Position numbers and translations under genes: made by a program. From the NCBI GenBank assembly GCA_001769975.1, contig MEPW01000032.1:3404-36751 (forward strand): 33,348 nt of DNA, read 5' to 3'. This DNA is from Bdellovibrionales bacterium RIFOXYA1_FULL_36_14. GTDB taxonomy: Bacteria; Bdellovibrionota; Bacteriovoracia; Bacteriovoracales; Bacteriovoracaceae. The notes under the pieces were generated by a model that worked only from the letters and a program-made list of their open reading frames with translations, ran no database searches and was not told the DNA's origin. Within the stretch, counting starts at the first letter, position 1, and the number at the start of each line of letters is the position of its first letter. Positions 25,238 through 32,769 of the stretch are shown here, piece after piece.

Positions 25238-25841
25238 TTCCCTGAATAATATATTCCACCGAAATAGCCGCCAGAATAAGGCCCATCAATCGAGTGATAA
25301 TATTAATTCCAGTTCGTCCAAGAATTTGGATTAAATAATGAGCTGTTTTTAAAATGAGACACATAAGTATAGTTGAGATAACAATGGCAAAAAATAAAAT
25401 TGTTCCTTTTATCATTGAGTCAACTTCTCCAGCTTGCAACACTACCGTAGAAATGGCACCCGGACCTGAAATCATCGGAATTGCCAAAGGGAAAATGGAT
25501 ACGTCTTGTTTCTCGATCCCCTCTTGTTCCTCATGCTCGGTTTGTCTGATTTGAGAACGTTTAGCATGAAGCATTTCAATCGACATGATCAGCAGTAGTA
25601 ATCCGCCGGCCACTTTGAACGAATGAATGGAAAAACCAAATAAGTTAAAAAACCCATTTCCAAAAAGAGCAAAAAAAAGACAAATTCCCATAACGGTTAA
25701 TCCCGTCTTTTTTATCATTTTATTTTTTTCTTCTTCGGTATTATCTTTAGTCAAAGATATAAATACTGGAACTATAGAAAATGGACCCATAATAATAAAA
25801 ATTGAACTAAATGTTTTAAGTATATATTCCAAGTATTCCAT
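25212..25841 (-). CDS. MarC family integral membrane protein
   Basis: 209 residues from ATG 25841, chosen because AAAGG lies just before it and because MEYLEYILKTFSSIFIIMGPFSIVPVF is the usual family N-terminus; a GTG five codons earlier is open too. Six membrane helices are seen. Family blocks are MGPFSIVPVF (about 18-27), the second Gly-rich helix and IPMISGPGAIST (about 120-131), a mirror of the first Pro-Phe block. MarC proteins resemble transporters, and earlier links to multiple antibiotic resistance were not confirmed in E. coli, so the substrate is unknown. A hydrophilic insert (KRSQIRQTEHEEQEGIEKQD) lies in the central cytoplasmic loop. Convergent overlap of 26 bases with the preceding gene. 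Confidence 0.88.
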   Translation of the reverse strand: MEYLEYILKTFSSIFIIMGPFSIVPVFISLTKDNTEEEKNKMIKKTGLTVMGICLFFALFGNGFFNLFGFSIHSFKVAGGLLLLIMSIEMLHAKRSQIRQTEHEEQEGIEKQDVSIFPLAIPMISGPGAISTVVLQAGEVDSMIKGTILFFAIVISTILMCLILKTAHYLIQILGRTGINIITRLMGLILAAISVEYIIQGIKTSFLLQ

Positions 25842-25867
25842 ATAACCTTTGTACACTTACCTTAGAA

Positions 25868-25890
25868 ATGTTTCAAGAGGCACGAAACAT
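25868..25890. repeat. Inverted repeat ATGTTTC-9-GAAACAT upstream of marC
   Basis: Perfect 7-base arms with a 9-base centre lie about 27 bases before the marC ATG. The sequence AGAGGCA inside it is repeated 20 bases later (25896-25902). It may be an operator for marC. No supporting -35/-10 pair is clear. Confidence 0.3.
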
Positions 25891-25945
25891 ATTCGTAGAG
25901 GCATTCACTTACAATATCAGACTAAAATAAGCAAGCTTACCAAAA

Positions 25946-26006
25946 TGAAAATGGTGCCCCTTTCATTTCATTTTCCAATGGTTTAAAATAAGATAAACCA
26001 TTTTCA
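25946..26006 (+). promoter_or_regulatory. Overlapping inverted repeats before the caspase-fold gene
   Basis: Three pairings share arms. TGAAAATGGT (25946-25955) pairs with ACCATTTTCA (25997-26006), 10 bases. AATGGTTTA (25977-25985) pairs with TAAACCATT (25994-26002), 9 bases with an 8-base loop. GAAAATG (25947-25953) pairs with CATTTTC (25969-25975), 7 bases. The first two exclude each other. The last arm ends 16 bases before the ATG at 26022, so folding could hide the translation start. An operator for a dimeric repressor would also fit. Confidence 0.4.
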
Positions 26007-26021
26007 AAAAGATTTTTTACT

Positions 26022-27224
26022 ATGAAATTAAAATTTTTGCTGGCTATTTTGTTTCTATGTCATTCCGTTTGGGGTGGATTTAATGATAAAACTCCTGAGG
26101 AGTTCAGCTATATTCTGGAAAATTCTAAAGATAAATTAATTGATAGAGAAGAAAGATATATTAACTTGGAAAAAGCGGTAAACACCATTAAACCTGACGA
26201 TATATTAAAAATCGGCATCACCTATTCCTACAAAGATGCGATTAATCCTTTTTATATGGAAGGATTAGATGTTTCACCGTTGCCCTTAGTTCAATATGAT
26301 CGGAGTTTTATTTACGAAGTAGCGCCCCATATTACCAATTATGTTTTGGTCGATGATTCACATGAATTTGTCCTAAAGAAGAAAACATTGGGAGGAAAGG
26401 ATCAAATTAAAAACTTAATCAATGAAAAAAAAGGGCAAAAAAAAGTTGCCTTGGTCTTTTTTTCTGGACATGGAACTCCAGAGGGGAAAACCCCAATTCC
26501 CACTCACACCAAAGAATGTAAAAAACTATTCAAAGAATTACAGGCAAAATACGAAACTAAAAGTAGTCCCCCCGCCCCCCGTCCGTCTCTGACTACGGAT
26601 TGGAAAAACAGTGAATGTAAAAATGAAAACTACATATTAAGTATGAACGATTATAAACAATTTCTAGCGCCCCTCGATATTGTGATGATAAATGATTCAG
26701 ATCACTCTGGCATCTATCTTGATTTAGTTAATAAGGGCGAATTTGCAGGTCTTATTCACTCCACTTCAAAAGATTCTCCTACCAATTACTATCCAAGTTA
26801 CTCTGACTATCCCGGAGGAGCATTAATGGCTGAATTACGAAAAAGATTGAAAGCCACCATAGGCTGTAAATTAGATGGCACTAATCAAAGACCGAAAGAT
26901 CGAATTCTTGATTTGCAAGAGTGGACTACTGACATTAAGAATTTAAAATACGCCAATTATCAAGCTGATCCCCAAGTGAAAAAGCAAAATATGGGGTTAT
27001 ACATAGTAAGCTCACAAGATTTAATTAAATCCATTCCCATTCACATCTATACCTCCGCCGAGTGTAAAGATCAACCCCCTGTTTCAACCACACCGTGGGA
27101 AGCAATAAAAAGCAGATACCCGCATTCCTCCAAATCCGTGGAAACCCTTAGTCGTCAAGCCCGCATCGTTCATTCAATGGAAATGCTCTCTATAGGCATA
27201 GGACAAGCCTTCGGTGTCGAATAA
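26022..27224 (+). CDS. Secreted caspase-fold protein with aspartate at the catalytic Cys position
   Basis: 400 residues. MKLKFLLAILFLCHSVWG is a signal peptide cut near residue 18-19. The rest follows caspase/metacaspase (peptidase C14) order: a first strand region LKIGITYSY (62-70), a central strand VLVDDS (108-113) and a helix, then the catalytic histidine block KVALVFFSGHG (141-151; H150). The second catalytic block IVMINDSDHSGIY (220-232) aligns with the family's DSCHSG, but residue 227 is Asp (codon GAT at 26700). FAGLIHSTSKDSPTNYYP and YPGGALMAELRKRL (263-276) match the final strand and the Gly-Gly-x-hydrophobic end helix. A Pro-rich insertion (about 160-200) separates the two blocks. 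With Cys lost it is likely inactive as a cysteine protease, and may bind a partner or substrate. It is exported, and no caspase-partner domain is present. It could also use an unknown chemistry. Confidence 0.7.
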   Translation: MKLKFLLAILFLCHSVWGGFNDKTPEEFSYILENSKDKLIDREERYINLEKAVNTIKPDDILKIGITYSYKDAINPFYMEGLDVSPLPLVQYDRSFIYEVAPHITNYVLVDDSHEFVLKKKTLGGKDQIKNLINEKKGQKKVALVFFSGHGTPEGKTPIPTHTKECKKLFKELQAKYETKSSPPAPRPSLTTDWKNSECKNENYILSMNDYKQFLAPLDIVMINDSDHSGIYLDLVNKGEFAGLIHSTSKDSPTNYYPSYSDYPGGALMAELRKRLKATIGCKLDGTNQRPKDRILDLQEWTTDIKNLKYANYQADPQVKKQNMGLYIVSSQDLIKSIPIHIYTSAECKDQPPVSTTPWEAIKSRYPHSSKSVETLSRQARIVHSMEMLSIGIGQAFGVE

Positions 27225-27264
27225 ATATTTAGAAAAAACCAGCCTGCCAAAAAACCGTTTAAGA

Positions 27265-27294
27265 TTGCTATTTCTAGTTAGTCAATAATACAAT
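27265..27294 (+). promoter_or_regulatory. Candidate promoter of the TolC-RND operon
   Basis: TTGCTA (27265-27270) and TACAAT (27289-27294) with 18 bases between. Both hexamers are within two mismatches of consensus. Transcription would start near 27301, about 34 bases before the ATG. Confidence 0.4.
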
Positions 27295-27334
27295 ATGACC
27301 ATCACAAAATAATTATTTTTGAAGAGATAAATAA

Positions 27335-28687
27335 ATGTTTGGTAAATTGCCTATTCCCATTCAAGTTTCAATAAACTTCATATTATCATCACTTGTGCTA
27401 CTTATCAGTTTGCACCTTTTTTGTGATAGCGCTTTTTCCAGTAACCATAGCACTCTCCCCGAAACGATAACGCTAGAAACCGCCTTCAAATCTGCTCTCG
27501 AAAAAACCGAGACTGTACCTATTGGCCAATCCAGAATTAATCAGGCACAAGCTAAAGGTGATCAGGTAAACTCTCGTTTTTTACCGTCCTTATCGTTTGA
27601 AGCCAATTATCTGGAACAAGAAAAGGCTCATAAGTTGATTCCCGAAACAGGTATCTGGGGCGATAGACAATCTCACACCCGACTCCATCTTTCCCAATCA
27701 ATATACGAAGGATGGCGTAATTTAAATCAACGGGATGCTAGTAAATTTGACAGTGAGCTCCAACGTCAAAATTTATTTTATGAAAGCAGTTTGACCTATA
27801 TCAGTGTTGCCAAAACTTTTTATTCAGTTATCTCCAACGAAGTCGAACTTGTCAGTCTAAACAAAACCATTGGCCTGGCCAAAGAACGAGTTAATGAAAT
27901 AAAAAACCGAGTTAAAATTGGCAAATCTAGAAATATCGAATTGGTGGCAACCCAGGCACAGCTTGCCGTCTTAGAGGCCCAAAAAATTGCGACAGAAGGT
28001 GAACTAAATGCGGCCCTTGATCAATTTGTACTCAGTACTGGGCTATCTCGCAATGTAAAATTATTCGAAGAACATGATCAGATTGAAAAACCAGAAACCA
28101 TCGCTTCCTATCTTATTTTTATGGATGAGCGTCCAGATATTAAAGCCGCCAAGGCCCGCGCCCAAAGCGCTAATAGCCACATGTCATCTGCTAAAGCCGG
28201 GCATCTGCCTTCAGTTGATATTGGAGCAAACTATTACCCCACGCGCGATGGCGCTAGAGAAAATATGAATTGGGATGTAGGCATAACTTTGACTCTTCCG
28301 ATTTTTACCGGAGGACTCGTTAATGCTCAAGTTCGTGAAGCCAGTGCCGTAAAAACTGAAGCTGAATATTTACTAGTTTCTTCCAAACGACGGGCTGAAA
28401 TTGAAATCAGAACAGCTTATAACAGTTTGGTCAGCGCTATTGATCAGAATAAGGCTTTAGAATCAGCACTTAAATTCACTGAGCAAAATTACAAAGAACA
28501 AACCAAAAACTATAAATTCAGCCAAGCTACTAACCTAGATGTCATTTCGGCTTTAAATACCTATCAAGAAACCAAACGTTCCTTCGATAGAACACACTAT
28601 CAAGCTTTGTTATATTGGGCACAGTTAAAAGCTACCACTGCCCAAATTTCTCTTAACTCCTTAATGACAAATGAAAAGGATTATTAA
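27335..28687 (+). CDS. TolC family outer-membrane efflux protein
   Basis: 450 residues, typical for the family. A basic/hydrophobic N-terminus (about 9-35) ending near DSAFSS is a signal peptide. Two repeats of the outer-membrane efflux domain follow. The first starts with TITLETAFKSALEKTETV and includes LHLSQSIYEGWRNLNQRDAS, and the second holds VGITLTLPIFTGGLVNAQVREA near residue 320. The latter is a well-known TolC block in which the barrel strand runs into the helical tunnel. The protein forms a trimeric channel across the outer membrane. Its TAA overlaps the ATG of the RND gene (TAATG), so translation is coupled. No lipobox Cys is seen, which argues against the lipoprotein (OprM) subtype. 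Confidence 0.92.
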   Translation: MFGKLPIPIQVSINFILSSLVLLISLHLFCDSAFSSNHSTLPETITLETAFKSALEKTETVPIGQSRINQAQAKGDQVNSRFLPSLSFEANYLEQEKAHKLIPETGIWGDRQSHTRLHLSQSIYEGWRNLNQRDASKFDSELQRQNLFYESSLTYISVAKTFYSVISNEVELVSLNKTIGLAKERVNEIKNRVKIGKSRNIELVATQAQLAVLEAQKIATEGELNAALDQFVLSTGLSRNVKLFEEHDQIEKPETIASYLIFMDERPDIKAAKARAQSANSHMSSAKAGHLPSVDIGANYYPTRDGARENMNWDVGITLTLPIFTGGLVNAQVREASAVKTEAEYLLVSSKRRAEIEIRTAYNSLVSAIDQNKALESALKFTEQNYKEQTKNYKFSQATNLDVISALNTYQETKRSFDRTHYQALLYWAQLKATTAQISLNSLMTNEKDY

Positions 28688-31600
28688 TGAGACTCTCAGA
28701 AATATCCATAAAAAATCATGTTTTTGCCTGGATGATAATGTTTGCTCTTATTATTTTTGGGGCCATCTGTTACCAAAAAATGGGAATTAGCCAACTGCCA
28801 AACGTAGATTTTCCAACCGTAAGCGTAGGGGTTACTTTAGATGGCGCCTCTCCTGAAGTAATGGAACTCGATGTAGTCGATGTAATAGAGGGAGGACTAG
28901 TCTCTATTCCTGGAATAAAAAGCATGTCTTCGTCCGCCAGAACTGGCTCGGGGAATATCACCGTCGAATTTGATCTGGATAAAAATATTGATACTGCTGT
29001 TTCAGAAATCCAAAGTGCCGTCGGTCGTGTCCAGCGAAGATTACCCGATGACGTCTCCCCTCCTACAGTGAGAAAAAGTAACCCTGATGATATGCCCATT
29101 TTATGGATTGCAGTAGCCGCTGAAAACCTTGCTCGCAAAGAATTGATGGAATTTGTGCGTGATAATATCCAAGATCAATTTTCCATGATTGATGGAGTTG
29201 GTGAAGTCTTTCTAGCTGGATATGTAGCGCCAAACCTTCGCGTATGGTTAGCACAAGACAAGCTTGATCAATATCAACTGACCGCTTCGGATGTAATGGG
29301 AGCTATCAAACGAGAGCATTCGGAAATGCCTGGCGGAAGAATTGAAACGATCGATCAGGAAATGAATGTTCGAGCGATGGGTGAAGCTTCCACTATTAGT
29401 GATTTTGAAAACATTACCATTAGCAGACGTGGTGGTGCCTTAAATTATTCCCCGGTAGCCTTGAAAGACGTGGCCTTAATAGAACATGGTACCGAAGATA
29501 TTAGAAATATTGGTCGCTCCCAGGGCAAACTCTCCGTAGGTCTTGGTATAAGAAAACAGCCGGGAGCCAATGCCATCCAAGTGGGCAAGCTAGTTAAAGA
29601 AAAAATGAAAGAAATTGCCGGACAACTTCCCCAAGGAATGGAAATGGGTATCCGGTTCGATGCCACTACTTTTATCAAAGAATCTGTGGATGAATTAGTT
29701 TTTACGCTATCGTTTGCAGCTATTTTAACAGGTATCATTTGTTGGTTTTTTTTAGGATCATTTTCTGCCACTATCAATATTATTCTCGCAATCCCTACCT
29801 CTATTATTGGAAGCTTTATTGCACTCTATGCTCTTGGCTATACACTCAACACCTTTACACTGCTAGGACTTTCGTTGGCCATCGGAATTGTAGTTGATGA
29901 TGCTATCATGGTACTGGAAAATATTGTCAGACATAAAGAAAGCGGAAAAGATCGAATGAGTGCCGCCTTGGATGGTTCCAAAGAAATTACTCTCGCAGCT
30001 ATGGCGACCACCGCTGCGATTATTGCTATCTTTTTTCCGGTGGCATTTATGGACGGAGTCATCGGCAAGTTTTTTCTTCAATTTGGTGTGACTTTGTCAG
30101 TTGCGGTAGCCATCTCATTATTAGAGGCGCTCACATTGACTCCTATGAGATGTTCACGCTTTTTAACCGTTGAAAAAAGAACCTCTATGGTAGGAAAGTT
30201 TGTGGAAAATTCTTTCCAGTATTCAGAACGCCTTTACCGCCAAATTATACCCATCACCCTTAAACGTCCCTGGACCACCCTATTTATTGCAATATTATTC
30301 TTTGCTGGGACTTGGATGATTAGCTCTCTCTTAAAAAAAGAGTTTGTACCAACCCAGGATCAATCCATGTTGAGTGTCCGGTTGCAAACCGCAGTGGGAT
30401 CTTCCTTGACCTTCACGGATAATAAAGTTCAAGAAGTGGAAAAATATTTTTCTTCTCGCAAGGAAATAGAAAGTTATTTTAGTTCAGTGGGAGGAATGGG
30501 TAGCTCGCAAGTGAATGCCGGTAACATTTTTTTAACTTTGACTCCTAAAAACAAGCGAAGCTTGAGCGCTCAGGAGTTAGCAGATGTTTATCGCAAAGAA
30601 TTGCGCAAAATCCAGGACGTGAGGGTCACCATTCAAGACCCCTCCCTATCCGCACTCGGCGGTAGAAGAAGTTTTCCTATTCAATTTACCATCAGGGGTC
30701 CAAAGTGGGATCGCTTGATCGAGCTATCAGAAAATATCACCAAACAGATGGAAGAAACTAATTTAATGACTGACATCGATACAAATTATCAGGCCGGTAT
30801 GCCTGAAATTCGCATTGTCCCTGATCGAGTTAAGGCACGTCAATATGGCGTAGATGTTTCTGAAATTATCCAAACGGTAAATGTCATGATGTCTGGTGCA
30901 GTCGCGGGTAAATATTCCCAAGATGGTCGTCGTTCTGATATCAGAGTAGTACTACCTTCCAAATCCCGTAACTCACTTGATACTATTAAACAGTTAAAAG
31001 TTAGAAACGACCAAGGAGAGCTTATACCTTTGGAAAAAGTTATTGACGTAGAAAAACGCACTGGACTACAGGCCATATCTAGAGAAGATAGGCAGCGAGC
31101 CATTAATATTCACGCCAATGTGGCCAAGCACAGTTCACAGGCCACTGCTATGGAAGAAACGCAAAAAATTCTACAAACCAATTTACCCGATGGTTACTCA
31201 TTTGTCGTAAGCGGAAGTGCCAAAACATTTCAAGAATCATTTGTCGGTTTGATTCTCGCATTGATCCTTGGTATTTTAATTTCCTACATGGTGCTCGCTT
31301 CTCAATTTAATAGTTTTGTTCATCCCATTACGATTTTAACAGCGCTCCCCTTCAGCATTTCCGGAGCCTTTATCGCCCTTTATTTGGGCAATCAAACCTT
31401 GAACATTTACAGTATGATTGGCCTGATCCTTTTAATGGGAATTGTTAAAAAGAATTCCATCATGCTGGTTGAATTTACCAATCAAGTTCGTAAAAACGGC
31501 AAGTCCGCCCACGAAGCTTTACTAGAAGCGTGCCCGATTCGATTAAGGCCCATTTTAATGACTTCCATCTCTACTATCGTCGGTGCCCTGCCAGCTGCCT

Positions 31601-31737
31601 TGGCTTTTGGCCCAGGGGCAGAAAGTCGAATTCCCATGGCCCTTTCAGTAATTGGTGGCGTAATCATTTCCACTTTACTAACACTGTTCATTGTTCCTAG
31701 TATCTACAGTCTTTTAGATCGGTTTAACAAATATTAA
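28687..31737 (+). CDS. RND family inner-membrane efflux pump (HAE-1/AcrB type)
   Basis: 1016 residues, close to the 1,020-1,050 of AcrB-type pumps. Twelve membrane helices and two large periplasmic loops are arranged as two halves. The proton relay is present: the Asp pair D404-D405 in SLAIGIVVDDAIMVLEN (helix 4) and Lys in GIVKKNSIMLVEF (K921/K922, helix 10). The pair DD rather than a single Asp and the Lys in helix 10 favour the multidrug (HAE-1) class over metal pumps. It would work as a trimer with the cotranscribed TolC-type channel. A periplasmic adaptor (AcrA/MexA type) is normally needed, and I find none on either side. Start ATG is fixed by the TAATG junction. Confidence 0.94.
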   Translation: MRLSEISIKNHVFAWMIMFALIIFGAICYQKMGISQLPNVDFPTVSVGVTLDGASPEVMELDVVDVIEGGLVSIPGIKSMSSSARTGSGNITVEFDLDKNIDTAVSEIQSAVGRVQRRLPDDVSPPTVRKSNPDDMPILWIAVAAENLARKELMEFVRDNIQDQFSMIDGVGEVFLAGYVAPNLRVWLAQDKLDQYQLTASDVMGAIKREHSEMPGGRIETIDQEMNVRAMGEASTISDFENITISRRGGALNYSPVALKDVALIEHGTEDIRNIGRSQGKLSVGLGIRKQPGANAIQVGKLVKEKMKEIAGQLPQGMEMGIRFDATTFIKESVDELVFTLSFAAILTGIICWFFLGSFSATINIILAIPTSIIGSFIALYALGYTLNTFTLLGLSLAIGIVVDDAIMVLENIVRHKESGKDRMSAALDGSKEITLAAMATTAAIIAIFFPVAFMDGVIGKFFLQFGVTLSVAVAISLLEALTLTPMRCSRFLTVEKRTSMVGKFVENSFQYSERLYRQIIPITLKRPWTTLFIAILFFAGTWMISSLLKKEFVPTQDQSMLSVRLQTAVGSSLTFTDNKVQEVEKYFSSRKEIESYFSSVGGMGSSQVNAGNIFLTLTPKNKRSLSAQELADVYRKELRKIQDVRVTIQDPSLSALGGRRSFPIQFTIRGPKWDRLIELSENITKQMEETNLMTDIDTNYQAGMPEIRIVPDRVKARQYGVDVSEIIQTVNVMMSGAVAGKYSQDGRRSDIRVVLPSKSRNSLDTIKQLKVRNDQGELIPLEKVIDVEKRTGLQAISREDRQRAINIHANVAKHSSQATAMEETQKILQTNLPDGYSFVVSGSAKTFQESFVGLILALILGILISYMVLASQFNSFVHPITILTALPFSISGAFIALYLGNQTLNIYSMIGLILLMGIVKKNSIMLVEFTNQVRKNGKSAHEALLEACPIRLRPILMTSISTIVGALPAALAFGPGAESRIPMALSVIGGVIISTLLTLFIVPSIYSLLDRFNKY

Positions 31738-31754
31738 TTGCTACCACTAATTTA

Positions 31755-32600
31755 CTATGCACCAGTTTGATAACCTTTCTTATAGGCTGTTTTATGCATC
31801 TTCTGAAATCCATCAATAATTTTTCTGTCCTTTACTAGATAGACTTTAAATCCCTCTTTATTTCCTACTGAAAATTGTTCTAATATCCGACTTTCATCAG
31901 CCTTAGAGAGATTCCCCACAAAGATATCGAGATGGTTTCCTTTCACCCCACCACCCGTGTCTCCCGCAAAGAATAAGCCATCATGGATTACCTTTTTTCC
32001 ATTTTCCAACACAAAATCTTTTCCCTTCATACTGGGAATATAAATTACACTCCCAAGGGGAATAACACTTCTATCAACGGCTATGGTCCTAAATGGTATT
32101 GCTGAACCACCCCAAGCACCATTACCCCACCAATTATCTAAAATCCTAAATCTCGTTTGCGAAGACTTTTTTGAGTGGTAAGCCAAAGTGATGGTGCCAT
32201 GATTTTTATCACATTGAATTCTACCCGTACCCTGCATCGCTAGCTCACGCATATTTTTTTTAGAAAGAAATATGTCTGCTCCCGTGCTTGGACATTTTAT
32301 AGGTTTTCCCTTATCTCCAAGTAATTGATTTGCAGAATTACTTTTTTCTACAGACTGATATGTTCTTGACCAATAAATTGTTGATCTAAATTTATCACTT
32401 TTAGCTACACCATCCTTCTGATCAAATGGAATTTCAAATTTAGTGATTTCGAAAAGAGCTGGAAGAGCGGTTAAAAGTTCATTTGCCATACGATTATTTT
32501 TGGGTGGCAAAAGAGAACTAACGTAAGGGCAATTATCATCTGTAGCTGCATACACATTACCTATGAACACTATAGCGAGCAAAAATTTAACTAATGACAT
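31755..32600 (-). CDS. Secreted 3D-domain protein (MltA/RlpA-like barrel)
   Basis: 281 residues. MSLVKFLLAIVFIGNVYA is a signal peptide cut after residue 18. The C-terminal half holds the 3D (three-aspartate) domain of MltA-type double-psi barrels: IAVDRSVIPLGSVIYIPS (173-190, D176), HDGLFFAGDTGGGVKG (206-221, D214) and NHLDIFVG (222-229, D225). The N-terminal half (about 25-150) has four cysteines (24, 103, 130 and others) and no MltA lytic transglycosylase domain that I recognise. Related proteins cut or bind peptidoglycan, and the key acidic residues are present, so a cell-wall role is likely. GAGGT precedes the ATG by 8 bases, and the palindrome AGGTTAACCT (32618-32627) lies just upstream. 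It converges on the RND gene with a 17-base gap. Confidence 0.75.
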   Translation of the reverse strand: MSLVKFLLAIVFIGNVYAATDDNCPYVSSLLPPKNNRMANELLTALPALFEITKFEIPFDQKDGVAKSDKFRSTIYWSRTYQSVEKSNSANQLLGDKGKPIKCPSTGADIFLSKKNMRELAMQGTGRIQCDKNHGTITLAYHSKKSSQTRFRILDNWWGNGAWGGSAIPFRTIAVDRSVIPLGSVIYIPSMKGKDFVLENGKKVIHDGLFFAGDTGGGVKGNHLDIFVGNLSKADESRILEQFSVGNKEGFKVYLVKDRKIIDGFQKMHKTAYKKGYQTGA

Positions 32601-32617
32601 TGCCGTTTACCTCGAAC

Positions 32618-32627
32618 AGGTTAACCT
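32618..32627. promoter_or_regulatory. Palindrome AGGTTAACCT before the 3D-domain gene
   Basis: A perfect 10-base palindrome lies 18 bases upstream of the ATG at 32600, just before the Shine-Dalgarno. A second symmetric stretch, AGTTAA-7-TTAACT, lies about 25 bases further. It could be a repressor site or chance in AT-rich DNA. Confidence 0.2.
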
Positions 32628-32769
32628 CTCTGTCAACCCATCGGAATAGTTAAGTAAATATTAACTTATTTTTAAAAATACTGAGGAATAACTTGCAGTA
32701 AGGTTTTATTTGGTTTTTTAGATAACTGAAAGCAAGTGGTGTTTTACAACCAAATTACTCAAGATTAAT

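Noticed and set aside
29838-30081. Two overlapping reading frames opposite the RND gene
   Set aside because: They are shadows of the membrane helices on the plus strand; no ribosome binding site or protein family.
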